Notes: generated by a model from the letters alone, not told the origin. DNA of 64,000 nucleotides from Neoscytalidium dimidiatum (GCA_037367355.1 CM074703.1:2790001-2854000), one strand, 5' to 3'; counted from the first letter of the stretch, positions 46,814 to 58,800 are shown. A program made the numbers and translations.

Positions 46814-47581
46814 ATGGAGCCTGCCAGCCTCGTCATCGGAGCTGCTGGGCTAGCCGCCCTCTTCAACGACGCCCTCGACTGCTTCGAATTCGTCCAGCTG
46901 GGCCGCAAATTCGGCAAAGATTTCGGGACCAGTCAGCTAAAGCTCGACAACGCGCGACTGCGGCTCTCGCGCTGGGGCGAAGCCGTCGCGATCCACAAGA
47001 ATGCCGACGACTTCCCGCCGCGGGAACTCAAGCAGGCCAGAAAGAGCATCGGGCAGATCCTCTACCTCTTCGCCGAGGCTGAAGGCGTCTCGAAGAGAGC
47101 GGCAGGCACCGAGGCGTCGGATGCGGCCTTGACTGTGTACGATCCGGATACCGACATGGGCGCGAAGATGCGGGCGCTGCACGAGCAGATGCGCAGCCTG
47201 GCTCTGGCTAGGCAGAAGCGTGCGGGCTTGTCGCAGAAGACGAAGTGGGCGTTGTACGAGAAGGGCCGGTTCAAGGAGCTCGTCGAGGATATCAATGACC
47301 TGGTGGATGACTTGGAGAAGATATTTCCAGCGAGGCAGGAAGCTCGTCGCAAACTGTGCGAAGACGAGGTCGCAGCCATGGAAGGGAAGGCTGAGCTTCC
47401 GCTCCTGAGGGATGTGGCTGCGGGACAGGACCCTTCTCTACTTGAGGCTGTGAAGAAGGCCTTGGGAGAAAAGGATGACCGATTGCTCAGGGTCGAGTTT
47501 TCGGGGCATAATAACCATGGATTCCAGCTTGGTAACAATTCTGGGACGATTAGCGGGTTTATCTTTGGAGGAAAGAATTAG
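46814..47581 (+). CDS. HET-S-type HeLo-domain protein with a C-terminal amyloid-type motif
   Basis: Single exon of 255 residues. Residues 1 to about 220 match the HeLo domain of HET-S throughout: a hydrophobic start (SLVIGAAGLAALFNDALDCF), FEFVQLGRKFGKDF, ARLRLSRWGEAV, a helix leading to LYLFAEAEGVSKRA, MRALHEQMRSLALARQKRAG, LSQKTKWALYEKGRF and VDDLEKIFPA. In the known system, HeLo inserts its N-terminal helix into membranes when a C-terminal prion domain is templated into amyloid, and the cell dies. Here there is no HET-s-type double repeat. Instead the last 25 residues carry a single motif, residues 233-246: NNHGFQLGNNSGTI, followed by SGFIFGGKN. The same motif is at the N-terminus of the divergently transcribed NLR. 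HeLo assignment is firm; the function of the tail is inference. Confidence 0.92.
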   Translation: MEPASLVIGAAGLAALFNDALDCFEFVQLGRKFGKDFGTSQLKLDNARLRLSRWGEAVAIHKNADDFPPRELKQARKSIGQILYLFAEAEGVSKRAAGTEASDAALTVYDPDTDMGAKMRALHEQMRSLALARQKRAGLSQKTKWALYEKGRFKELVEDINDLVDDLEKIFPARQEARRKLCEDEVAAMEGKAELPLLRDVAAGQDPSLLEAVKKALGEKDDRLLRVEFSGHNNHGFQLGNNSGTISGFIFGGKN

Positions 47582-47895
47582 GTGGACTTCTGCCCAAGGT
47601 GAATTAGGCTCGATGCGGCAAAGTCGGATGAGAAGGTCTATCTCCTGTGAAAGTTTTGATTACTAGTATCCCATCATGAGAATAATGATGATTATGATAT
47701 TCCACAAAGCATCCCTGGCAGCCAAATCCACAGGATCCAACGGCTATGGCATACGTAGTTAAGAATTGAATGAGGATCAAAAACCTGGGACGTAATAAGC
47801 CTGGCTGTATTTGTGTCTACCAATCCGCCTCTTCCTGATCTTTGCTGTATGGCTTGAGTTGCTGCGCAGGTGTTATCCAACGCTCAGAGAACCGT
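47582..47895. other. Intergenic between convergent genes
   Basis: 314 bases, AT-rich, between the HeLo stop and the aldolase stop. Nothing else seen. Confidence 0.4.
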
Positions 47896-48974
47896 CTATC
47901 TTCCGTACGGGCCCGTCACTTTGGATGCTGTCACACTCTCGCCCCTTGCAGTGCTCAAAACGCTGTTGAAGTAGTTCGGAATGGCAAGCATGTCCGCAGC
48001 AACAGAGATCTAAAACAAAGTCAGCACATGTCACATGGATGGCGGGAATAGCTTTACCATGTGAAACCCCTTCTGAGCGTACTCGTAGCTCTGTTCGCCG
48101 GTAGTGCAGTAGATGCCGGTCCGTTTTCCGTTGTCAACAGCAGCCTTGTGGATGCGCTCAATCGCCGCCTTCAGGTTGTCATGCATGGTGCCGTCCAAGA
48201 TAGGATGGCCGATATTGTTGCCGAGATCGAAGGGCCCAATCAGCAGCACATCGATACCCGGAACAGCAGCAATTTCGTTGACCTTATGAAAAAGTCAGAA
48301 GAGGTACTACTAACTTTTTTTCTCGGACTGTCTCATACATTTTCCAATGCCTCCTTAGTCTCAATCTGTGCAATGGTAACTAGTGCGTCATTCGCTTCTA
48401 GTAAATACTCGCTCGTGCTCTGGTTGGAGAACTTGGCCATCGGGAAGGGAGAACCAAAGCCTCGTGTGCCCTGGGGAGGAAATTTGGCCGATGAAACAAG
48501 TTTGCGGGCATCATCAGCGGTGTAGAGGAGAGGAACACAGATGCCATGTGCACCAGCGTCGAGGGCTCCTGTAGTATTGTTAGGGAAAGTAACTGAAGAA
48601 GCAGGAAGAGAGAATCTGACGCTTGACCATCCAGGCCTCGTTGGCGGGGATGCGGACAAGAGGGCTCACTCCACAGCTTGCAATGGCAGCCACACACTCG
48701 TGCATTTGGCCATCTAGATGTCAATTAGAACGGGAAAGAAGACACGGATGCTGATACACCAGACCATCGATGTTGCCATGCTCCATGTCTACACAGATCC
48801 AGTCCATGTTGGCACTAGCAATGGTACGGGAATGATTGGAGCCCGGAAGCATCTAACAACTACTTTAGCGCACTTGCGTCGTGATGAGGTCAGACAATAA
48901 ACATTTACCTGCCATGCCCCGAAGGTAGCTCCGCCCTTCTTAAGGGCCCTCTGGAATCGGTTGGCGGCCTGCAT
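47896..48974 (-). CDS. HpcH/HpaI-type aldolase/citrate lyase family protein
   Basis: Model: complement(join(47896..48009, 48058..48282, 48339..48568, 48621..48713, 48765..48852, 48909..48974)), 271 residues in six exons, with introns of 48-56 nt. Starting at MQAANRFQRALKKGG gives the usual N-terminus; an in-frame Met at 49013 would add 13 residues. Family blocks in order: MDWICVDMEHGNID, VSPLVRIPANEAWMVKRALD, GAHGICVPLLYTADDARKLV, GTRGFGSPFP, TIAQIETKEALENV (metal-ligand Glu) and DVLLIGPFDLGNNIG (metal-ligand Asp), then GFHMISVAAD. These class II aldolases split or form 4-hydroxy-2-oxo acids with a divalent metal and pyruvate, as in aromatic-acid catabolism. The true substrate is not predictable. 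The active-site residues I can place are present, so it should be active in the cytosol. Confidence 0.88.
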
Positions 48975-49209
48975 GTTGGGCAACGTATCTCTCTGGTGGC
49001 AATCGATGGTCACTGTTGAGTAGCAAAGAGAAAGATAGCTGCGAAGAACGAAGATGGGATGACGGATTGTACTGGAGCATCAAGTATCAAGTCACCCCGC
49101 ACTGGATCGGCAAAGGACCCCACGTCTTTCGCTTTAGCATCCTGCCGACGAGCCGGCTGAATGATGCGCATGAGACGGATCAGGCATTTCAAATGCCGTT
49201 TCTGGAGAA

Positions 49210-49599
49210 CTACTCGGTCGGGTCTTTTTCCGCCTCGTCCATCAATGCTTCAACCTGCTCTTCCTTGAAGCGATGCATCAGCTTGCGCGCCGCCGTCGTC
49301 GTCTCCTGGCTGTCCTTTGCCGGCTTCTTCTCTACGTGGATCTGTGCGACGGTGAGCTGTGGCACAACGCAATTGGCTAGTAGTTGAGGGCTGCTTACAA
49401 CAGGCGTGTCAAACTCGTAGACATCCTTCCACTTTTGCTGCCCCGGCGCCATGACGTCGATCTCGGTGTACTCGAACGGCCGCTTATCCCAGACGTTGGA
49501 CAGGACACCCTTCGCGTTGTCGCAGAGCGAGCATCCTTGTCGGGTGAAGAGCGTGATGCGACTAACGCGCTGCAGAAGACGCGCTGTTGGGACGAACAT
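49210..49599 (-). CDS. Glutaredoxin-like small protein
   Basis: Model: complement(join(49210..49341, 49399..49599)), 110 residues. The 57-nt intron (GTAAGC...GCACAG) keeps the frame; I chose the acceptor that yields FDTPVIHVEKK, the conserved TPVIHV turn of the family, over a 42-nt alternative. A CSLC redox pair at residues 23-26 follows the beta strand ITLFTRQG, then the helix leading to EYTEIDVM. The C-terminal helix is MHRFKEEQVEALMDEAE. This fits the glutaredoxin-like DUF836 family of yeast Ydr286c. An N-terminal Arg-containing stretch (MFVPTARLLQRVSR) could target mitochondria. It probably has a thiol-disulfide role, but the substrate is unknown. It lies head to head with the CHORD gene. 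Confidence 0.85.
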   Translation of the reverse strand: MFVPTARLLQRVSRITLFTRQGCSLCDNAKGVLSNVWDKRPFEYTEIDVMAPGQQKWKDVYEFDTPVVSSPQLLANCVVPQLTVAQIHVEKKPAKDSQETTTAARKLMHRFKEEQVEALMDEAEKDPTE

Positions 49600-49977
49600 G
49601 GCTGCTCCTCAATGGGCTTTTCCGGCTGTCGACAGAGCGGAGACGCGGTGGCGGCGTCGGAGCAGGCAGGCGGGCGGGCAGGCGTCAAGGCGCTCAGGCA
49701 CTCGCGCGTCAACCTTCCGCATCCGCAGCGGGCCAGACAGACGCCGAAGGCGGTGAGGCCTTTCCCCAGCCCTACAAGCCCGCCCAGTTCTCGAACTTTC
49801 TCACGTCACTGGCCGCATATCCCGCTGCGTCGCCGCGGAAGTTGTGCACGCTTCTGTATAGCCCCAGAATCCCGTCTCCAGCCCCCTTCCTATCCTTCTC
49901 CACCGTTCTCTCCTCCGTGTCCTCCAATCGCTCGGAAAACCCACCCCTCAACCGCGCCGTCCTCAACACCACCTACA
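49600..49977. promoter_or_regulatory. Divergent promoter, glutaredoxin-like and CHORD genes
   Basis: 378 bases between divergent starts. C-rich toward the CHORD start, as in fungal 5' UTRs. Long ORFs across it are shadows. Confidence 0.45.
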
Positions 49978-51083
49978 ATGGCCAAGAAGTGCGTCCACAA
50001 AGGCTGCGGCAAAGTCTACGACGACGACTCCGAGCCCTGCGTCTACCACCCGGGCCCACCCGTCTTCCACGAGGGGCAGAAAGGTACGCAAAAAACCAAC
50101 CGCCGCTCCTCCCAGTAGACCTACTCCCAACTAACCCACCACGCCCCGCTCCACCAGGCTGGAAATGCTGCAAACCGCGCGTCCTCACCTTCGACGAATT
50201 CCTCTCCATCCCGCCCTGCACGACGGGCACGCACTCAGACGTCGACGACACTCCCGCCGAGGAGCCCAAACCCGCCGCCGACATCCCCGACACCCCCGCG
50301 CCCTCTGACCCCGTTCGCCTGCCCACCACCCAACAAGCGCAAGCGGCGCCCCCACCGGCGAAATCACCCGCGCCGGCGGCGGCGGAGGACGAGGACGACG
50401 ACGACCCGACGCTGCCGATCCCGGACGGCGCGCCGTGCAAGCGCAAGGCCTGCAAGGCGACGTACGACGCCAGCGCGGGCCGGCAGGACGACGAGCGGTG
50501 CGTGCACCACCCGGGCGCGCCCATCTTCCACGAGGGCAGCAAGGGGTACAGCTGCTGCAAGCGGCGGGTGCTCGAGTTCGACGAGTTCATGAAGATCGAG
50601 GGCTGCGCGACCAAGGCGCGGCACCTGTTCGTGGGCAAGAAGAAGGACGAGAGCGCCGAGGATGTCGTCGAGAGCGTGAGGTAACGTCGAGCTTTTCCCA
50701 ACCCGGCGGGCCCTCTTTCTTTTTTGAAAGGCGGAGAGGAAACTGACAATGTGTGTCTGCGGTAATCCAGGTCCGACTTCTATCAGACCCCGACGACGGT
50801 GATCGCGTCGCTTTTCCTGAAGAAGATCGACAAGGCGATCAGCGTGGTGGAGCTGAGCGCGGATCGCATCAAGCTCGATCTGCGCACCTCGGACAAGAAG
50901 CGCTACACCACGGACATGACGCTGTTCGCGCCTATCGACCCCGCCGAGAGCTCGTTCAAGATCATGGGCACCAAGCTGGAGCTGGAGCTGCGGAAGGCGG
51001 ACGGCTCGAGCTGGCCGGTGCTGCGCGCGGACGATCCGAGGACCGGGGAGATCATTCAGGTGGGGAGGGCGGCGAGGGTGTGA
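49978..51083 (+). CDS. CHORD-CS domain co-chaperone
   Basis: Model: join(49978..50083, 50158..50680, 50771..51083), 313 residues; introns of 74 and 90 nt. Two CHORD zinc modules: the first from MAKKCVHKGCGKVY to WKCCKPRVLTFDEFLSIPPC, the second from PCKRKACKATYD to SCCKRRVLEFDEFMKIEGC, each with the Cys/His set intact and the CxYHPG or CVHHPG block. An Ala/Pro/Asp-rich linker joins them. The C-terminal half is a CS (p23-like) domain (DFYQTPTTVIASLFLKKIDK, then TKLELELRKADGSSWPVL). CHORD-CS proteins (animal CHORDC1/Morgana, plant RAR1 without CS, fungal ChpA) bind Hsp90 and partner with Sgt1. Plant RAR1 stabilises NLR receptors, which is suggestive given the NLR nearby, but this protein is a general fungal gene. 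Confidence 0.93.
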
Positions 51084-51964
51084 ATACGAATGGCGTGAGC
51101 GTTGGGGTTGAGCGGTGTATCGCGGAAAAACATGTGCACACACGTGGCGCGCGGAAGGGGGCGGGTCGGAAGTGGCGTGTCGGCGTTGCGGGAGCGAAAG
51201 GCGTGATCGGTGGCGGCGTTGAGGGTTGAGGCATATGGTGAGAGCTGATGGGAGTTGCAAAGGAGATGTCGAATACATGCATGCATTCACGAAGGCGTTT
51301 GGAGGCAGTGAGGCTTGCACCGAGGCTAAAAGTAAGAACTTAAACATCATACTAGATCAAATTAGATTCATTGGCGCATCATTCGAGGCTGGCGTCATGC
51401 GTAATGATGCGTACCAGAGATATGGGGAGTTGAAGCAGTCGTCTGGGCGTAAAGTGTCTTGAAAATATCTTCGGGACATCCGCGTCTAGATGACTACTCC
51501 AACTCCCCATGGATCGCCCGTGATGGCCAGGGCAGTCATCTTGAAACCGGTCCCGTATCTTCCGCTTTACATGCATTGGGAAACGCTTAGATTACTCAAT
51601 GTTTTAAGTATTACTATTTACATGTCGTGACCAACGAGACATAGCTCGCTTTTTGATACTGATAAAATTGGCATATCATACGTATGTACAGCCTTCCTCG
51701 AAAGCGTCCCGTAACAATGAAGCCGATAAAACATAAGAGTCGTCAACGGGGAGCTCCTAAAGCACTGTTCCGGCTATGTCCCTTCCTCCGTTTTTAGATT
51801 CCATTTTCGATAAGGATCCCTGATCGCCGACCAATCTATAATAACGCGCAGCACAGCACACCTGGGTATGAAGCAGCAATAAATCGACTCGCAAACAATA
51901 TTCACACTTGGTTTTTTTTTTTTTTTTCCTTCGTTTTGTTTTTGATTCTCGTCGAGGAAAGGGT
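51084..51964. other. Intergenic between convergent genes
   Basis: 881 bases between the CHORD and MFS stops. Contains a T run at about 51911-51929. No gene seen. Confidence 0.45.
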
Positions 51965-53798
51965 TTACTCCGATCCAAAGGGCTTCGTTGGCGCGAACGC
52001 ACTCCTCTCCCTGATCTTCGCACCCTTGAGGTAGAAAAGAATGGGCACAGGCACAAGAACAGCAGCAACACAGCCGAGCAGGGTGCCGGCCCACTGGACA
52101 CCCATGCCGTCGAACATGTACGTCGCAAAAAGCGGGAAGCCCGCTCCGCAGAGGGAACGCAGGAAGGTATTTGCGGCAATGGCGGAGGCAGCGAACTAAA
52201 TTTTTCCAGTTAGTTCAATTCTCTTCTTTCATGGAAGGATTGTAGCATTCCATACGTACCATTAGGTAAGCGTCGACAAGGTAGTTGAGGCTCTGAAGGA
52301 AGATGGCCATCAACCCGAACCCAGAACACAGCCCGCTCAACGTCGGCACGATCCAGTGGATATCTTTCGTGTAACCGGTCCAGGCAAACCAGAACAGGCC
52401 TACAGCAAATGCTACGCCTCCGATAATTACTTCGGGCAGACGCCATTCGGGAATGGGGATGTTGTTGTTGTTGGCGAGTTTGCGTTGGTAGCCGGGTTGG
52501 CGGATGACGATGAACGTGCCAGCGAGCAACTGCCCCACGATCATGCCGAAGTACGGAAGACCTCCGACACCGAGGTTCATGCCGTGAATCCGTTGGAAAA
52601 CAATGGGATACGCGGTGAGGAAGAGGTACAGGATACCGTAGACGAAGGCCATGTAGACGGACAGCAGCAGGACGATCGGCTCGGTCACCAGCATGCGCAG
52701 CGGCCTGCTGAAGTTCTTCTCGAGCAGCTCGCGGAGGTCGATTTCGACTTCCTCCTGCTTGGCGTGGATGCCCCAGTTCTTGGTGCGGCGGCGGAGCTCT
52801 TCGGCCTTCTGGACGAGGATCACGGGCGGGTAGGTCTCCTGGAGGAAGAGCAGGTTGGCGCCGAAGGCGAGGAAGCCCATGAAGGAGACGATGTATTGCG
52901 TCCAGCGCCAGCCCAGGTGCGACATGGTGATGAAGCCGCCGATGAAGGGGGCGAGCAGGGGGCCGGTGAAGACGGTCATCGAGAACACCGTGATGGCGAT
53001 ACCACGCGTCCGGTTGTCGAACATGTCGGAGAAAACAGCGGCGACAGTGGTCAGGGGGCAGGCACCGAAGAAACCGCTCCAGAAACGGCAGATGAGGACG
53101 GTCTGCAGGTCTTTGGCCGTGGCGCAGGCGATGAAGAAGATGGAGAAGCCGAAGGACGAGATGACCAGGGGCTTCCTGCGTCCGTACAACTCCGAGCCAG
53201 GAGCCCACAAGATGGGGCCGGTAGCGAATCCCAGGACGTACAGAGACACACCCAAGATTCCAACTTCGGAGCTGACGTGGAATTTCTGGGCCACGACGCG
53301 GGTTGCCGAGGAAAAGATGGAACTGCCGAAGGCAGCCACCAAGGTGGTGTATCCCAGCATCACCGCGGTCAAGAGCTTCTTCTTCAATGGCCAGTTCTGG
53401 GCGTGCAATGGATCGTCTGGTCCGTCGAACTCCACGACGTACTCCTCGCGATCAGGAAGTGGCGGGGGATACGGCTTTCCCATGCCAAAGGCGGGCAGCG
53501 GCTTGTTCGACTTCCTGCTCTTGAGACTCGCACCAACGGTTCCGCTGTGCTGACTCCTTGCTGTTTGTATTCTGCTGAGGACGGTGGGGTTGCGCTCCAA
53601 ATCAGCCAAGTTGTCCCTAGCTGTTGGTATCCTGGACATGCCATCGTGGCGGCCTGCGGAAGATGACGAAGAGTCGGAGGAGCCGCTGGAGCTTGTCGAG
53701 GAGGTGTGGGTGCGCTCCAGCGTTTCTGCTTGCTCATGAGACTTGATACGGTTGGCATCCTCCTCGGCCTTCTCGACAAAGCGGTCGGCGGCGTCCAT
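51965..53798 (-). CDS. MFS multidrug/polyamine-type transporter (DHA1)
   Basis: Model: complement(join(51965..52195, 52260..53798)), 589 residues. The 64-nt intron adds a last exon of 76 residues ([14 protein letters not shown] to TKPFGSE) that completes transmembrane segments 11 and 12; without it the protein would be truncated. Residues 1-110 are cytosolic and Ser-rich. The DHA1 signatures are clear: NWPLKKKL before TM1, [10 protein letters not shown] in the loop between TM2 and TM3, [14 protein letters not shown] with NRTRGIAI, and a central loop with [11 protein letters not shown]. It resembles the yeast Tpo/Flr1 and fungal Flu1 proton antiporters that export drugs, polyamines or metabolites across the plasma membrane. 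The substrate cannot be told. No biosynthetic cluster lies beside it. Confidence 0.93.
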
Positions 53799-55811
53799 GG
53801 CTGATGTTGTTGTTCTCGGGATGGGGCCAGGGGGTCGAATGGCCGATGGACCTGTTTATCGACAGAGCAGGCAGAATCCCGAAGAATTGGCGGCCAATTG
53901 CTCAAGGCGCCGGGGGTGTATGTACGTAGCACAGGGAAATGCAGGGCCAAAGGAAAAGAGCCTCAAGGAAAATGAGCGGCGGAGCTCGTATTATAGGATT
54001 GCACAGAGCCGCAGGTTGCAATGGCGTTGGGCGGCTGGCAGCGGCGCTCACAGGGCTCCCCTCGGCACTTGGAGATGGCAAAAGCAATAGGGCGCGCGCC
54101 AGAAGGTAAGTCTCGGCTTCCGTCAGGCACGAAGGACGAATAGCGGCCGTGCGGTTGTGGGTCTGCCGAAGCGGGTCACCAAAAAAAAAGAAGCCGGATG
54201 CTGATCAAGCGTCGGCAAGTAGCGGTGTTGCCAGGAGGTTGTTTGCTGATTTGTTTGCTGCAGGACCTGCTTCCTTTTGTTCTTCCTGCTTCGCCTCTGG
54301 AACAGCTGTGCCGAGAACGGTCTCGAGACTTCGCTGCAAGGATGACGACACGGCCAAGACCAGGCGGGAAACTTTTTTTCCCCCCCCTCGTACTGCAGCA
54401 CCCGCGGCTACACAGCCAGTGCAGACCCGAGTTGCCGAGGGCAAGACCGGCAACACGGCTGTGGCTGATGAAGCGAGAGCGACAAGGAAGGAAGAGGGCG
54501 TCAGGCGTTGGGGGCGTGCGCGGGTACGTCGGGTTTATCGGCTGAAAATCTGGCACCTTTTGGCCACCGCCCAAAACCGTAGATCCGATCAGACCTCTTC
54601 GCCTCCCGTGTCCGTCGCGCGCCCACCGAGCCTTTATATCCACCTCCATTGACCGCCGCGAACGCTAACCTCCCCAATTCCTGCGGCACGCCATCATCCT
54701 GCAACGGCGTACCCCTCATCGCCCGCCGGGAACCACCCTGACGCCCCGATAGTGCTGATTGGCGCTCTGCTGCGCCGGCCTGATGACTCTCCCAACAGGG
54801 GCGCATCCTGCCGTCTTTGTAAGCCACGTCGCTATCGCTCTCATCAAGCTCAGACCAGCGACCCGGACCCGGACTTTAGCATGGAGCGACCGCCTTGGCT
54901 GGGTGCTCGACGACAACACGCGTGCATCTCGTACAGGCGCGCCCGATGGTCTGTGACCGCCGGAGCGAAGAGCACGGCCGCCTTAGCGCCGTCTCGCACG
55001 AGAAACACTTCATTCCGACGTCTTTGTAATGGGACCCGCGCTCAGTCAACCCCTTTGCCCCGGGCCGCCTGCGGCATCCTCACCGCTGCAAAAACGACTC
55101 CAAGAAGATGCTCGCGTCGGTGACGTGCTGATCAGCGTTGACATGCCTGATTCATGAAACTTTTCTCCGCGTCAAAACCACTGAGGTCGTCTTTGCGGCC
55201 CGTTCCGGGATCGATCGGAAAGGCAATTGGAGCCGCAAGACGCATTAAGCGTAAATATAGACCGGGGTTTCTATTTTTTTTTTTTCCCCGGTGCGTAAGT
55301 ATACGTGTTCTCCACATATTGCTTAAATGGAAACATGTGGAAAGTAGATGGGAGCTATAGCAATGCTTGAAGTGCCGAGCCTTGATTTCATGCCGTGATG
55401 CACCATCCAATCTGTGTTGGCCAGCAACAAGTCCGTCTCTTGTTATGGCTCATAATCAGTTGAAGTAGCTGTCTGGACGTGGATTCTAACGGTATTGCTG
55501 ACTTCTAATACAAATTCATCTTCACAATCACCTCAACTGCAAATGCGCCCGTCACTTGTCGGTGGAGGACAGCTGCCTGAGGACAGAGGAATGCTTGTTC
55601 ACGCCGCAGACCGCACTGATTGACTGGTTATAAATAGACGTTCAGCCTAAACTGGAAGGTGGCAGATCATCTTGCTACATTCGTTCTTTTACCCTGCATG
55701 AATCAGGCAAGCAACTTCTCACCGGCCACCAGCACAACCTCGCCACCGTCATCAACACTCAGCAAAAGCGACATAAGTCCACCGTTAACCACAAGTAGCC
55801 CTCCCACTCGA
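53799..55811. other. Intergenic, 2.0 kb, no gene seen
   Basis: Promoter of the MFS gene and 3' flank of MSH5. Contains homopolymer runs (A at 54181-54190, T/C at about 54373-54387, T at 55272-55286). ORFs of up to 167 codons at 54149-54652 overlap on both strands and look random. Confidence 0.45.
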
Positions 55812-58800
55812 TCAATACGGTGTCTCCGGCACGCTCGTCGTATCCGGGTCTGCCGTCAAATAGTCATCCGTTGACGACGCCGTCGTCGCGAGCACGTCAT
55901 CCAGCAAGCTCCGCGGGTCGCCACCCTCGTCCATTTCCCAATCAGCCACGAGGAACGCTCTCGCAATGGCTTCCGCCTCCTCCAGCTCCGCCCGCTCCTG
56001 AGCCGGCATGACCGCACACGCTGCAACGAGGTCCTCTCCCTTGGCCGACATTAGGATTAGCCGCTCCGCGCGTGCAACCACTTCCTTGCTGATGCCGTTC
56101 ATCGCCGCGCAGCAGCTGCCGAAACTCGATATGCTGCGCCCGGGGCGGAAGTTGTACAGGTATACGATCTGTTCGTCGATATCTTTCTTGGCCGCATCGA
56201 CGTGTACCTCCATGTGGCCAAACTGTAGTGCCGGGTGGTGGAGGAGGTAGCCTTCCTCGAAGATCTCGTGGAAATGCGTTGTCCCGAGAACCTTGGGGCA
56301 CTTATCGCCGAGATTCAGAAGGTATTGGAAGATGCCGCAGACAAGGCCGGCACCATCGTTGGAGTCTGTACCCTTTCCGAACTCGTCGATGACGAGTAGG
56401 CTGCGAGGGGTGGCCAGACTGAGCGCCAATGAGATCTGTTGAAGGTCAATCATGAAAGCGCTCTGGATTCGGGAGACGGATTCGCGGGTAGATATGCGCG
56501 TGAGGATCTTGTCGGTTAGGCCGATCCTGGCGCTTTCTGCTGGGACGAAGCTGCCTATGTGCGCCATGTAGACGATCACAGCTACTTGCTTCATGTAGAT
56601 GCTCTTACCCGAGTAGTTTGGTCCCGTCAGGATCAGCATGTTCGGTCCGTCCATAGCTGCGGAACTTGTGGGTGCATTGGAGCGCTCAGTTGTTGGAATC
56701 TCGGATGATCCTTGCTCAACGTCAGGCTTAGGATCAGCAGGGCCGACAATGAGCGTGTCATTTGCGACGAAAGACGGGACTGTGAGTTCTTGCAGAGGGT
56801 GACGGCCGGCTTGAATTTGGATGGTATTGTCCTCAACCATCTTCGGCCTCATGAATTTGTGTATCTTTGCGCCCTGAGCGAGAGCTAGCAATGCGTCGAG
56901 TTCTGCGCAGATATCCGACGCCATGATAAAGAGTTCCTCATACTCCAGGACGTACTGTGCCAAGTTGTGGATAATCTCGATTTCTTTGTCGCAGATCAAC
57001 CCATATAAGTCTCCGAAACGATCGTCCATCTCACGCATGTTATCATTTTTGTAGTATGCGTGCTGTTCAGTGGTGAACATGCGCTCCCACACATCCTGCT
57101 CCGAACCCTCCCAGATGCCGTGACCAGTCTCCGTATCTATCGGAACTGTAATGAGGAATCCAATTTGCGGGAAGAAGATAACATTGATGCTGGCCCCGAG
57201 AATCGCCGGGACTCGACGAGCGATGTTGTTGGCAACACGGGACAGAAGTGATTCGATCCCGTTATACGTTTGCTTGATGTTATCAAGTTCCTGGTCGACT
57301 CCCATCCGGACAACGGTGCGGTGTTGCAGCTCGGCTTGATCGAAGTCGATTATATCATTGATCTTCCTTCCAACTTGCGCCAGACTCTGGAAATCGAGAG
57401 CTTGAAGAATCCGATTTCGTATGAAGAGATTGTCCGCGGCATTCATCTCTTGAAATGCATCCTTGATCTTCAGAACGTGGTAGGCGAAGAAACGAAGCCT
57501 TGCCCAGAGTCCGCTTGTGATACCCTGTTTTCTTCCGGGACCCGCATTCACTCCCTTACGTAGATTGACCATAGTGACTCTCATATTTTTGATTTGCTTT
57601 AGGCTTTGTATAAGACGGTCCATGGGGCTGCAGTTGTCGGGTCGCAGGAAGGTGGTGATGGCGTCCAGTCGCCTGTTGATGACCTCTAGTTCCAGGCTTG
57701 GTCGGAGGAAGTACTGGCGAAGCACATGCCTACCCTGTGGAGTTCTGGCTAGATGATGGAACAAGCCGTATACAGAAAGCCCTTCCTTCGATCCTGCGTT
57801 TGATTTAGTCGGCCCCTGATTGTGGGAGTGAGGATGCGATTCTGACTGGATAATTTGAAGCGACAGCAATGTGTCCATGTTTATGAACCTAATGTCTATG
57901 AGCGTATGAACGGACAACATGGAAATGAATTACCCACATATTATTCCGCAAGGTGAACATCTCAACGGTAGAGACGCGAAACATATCTTTAGCAGCTTGA
58001 TCTCCAGGGAGGAAGGATACAGCCCTGCGCCTTTGTGTATAGGCCAAAACGGCACCGGCGCAACCGACGGTAATCCTATTCTCCAAATTCACCCATCCGG
58101 AAAGTCTGAGGAGATGCTCCTGGCGCCCAATCTCGTCGCGATCGCCATACTCCCTGCCTGACCGAATTTCACCGGGAATGGTGAATGTAATTTTTGGGCC
58201 TTCATCTGAGCCGATCTTCAAATTGACTAGCTTGTTCTTGCCTGACTCATAGTAGAATTCTGGAGTTGGACGGACTTCAAGAATATATGGAAGAGCGAAC
58301 TGGTCCTCTGTTTGTAAAAAAGATATTAGTCGAAATGGATAATGAGCATGGACCACTGGAAGCAGCATACGAGTGTCATTTAGCGAGCTAAGACTCCTTC
58401 GTTCAGGATCAAGCTTATCTATGACCGTGTCGTCGGCCTTGGTGGAGATCAGGATAACCGTAGGGTCAATATAGAGCTTGACTGGCAAAGGATTAGAGAG
58501 CAGAGGGATCGATCGTGCTGTGCACACTCACGGGCCTCAATCATCTCAGCCCCTCCCATCTTCATGTCCTCCATGAGGAAGAGCTTTTCCTCACGCGCCA
58601 CATAGTACGAGCAGCCTACCGTTTCACGGTCTTTGATGTCCACGGCCATGATGGTTTCGTCCGATGCCTCAGGGTCGACTTCAGACACTTCGCTCAAGTG
58701 CTCGAGGCGAGCTGATTCTGTCGCCGTCGCTGTGTCCGAAGACAGAACTGGAGAAGATCGCCATTGCACGACTCTCTGCGACGATCTTAAAGCTGATGGG

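Noticed and set aside
49587..50684. 365-codon plus-strand ORF
   Set aside because: Its tail is CHORD exon 2, but its front crosses the promoter and reads exon 1 in the wrong frame. The spliced model from 49978 gives both CHORD modules intact.
52356..53666. 436-codon plus-strand ORF
   Set aside because: Antisense shadow of the MFS transporter; composition is Gly/Glu/Asp-rich with no family features.
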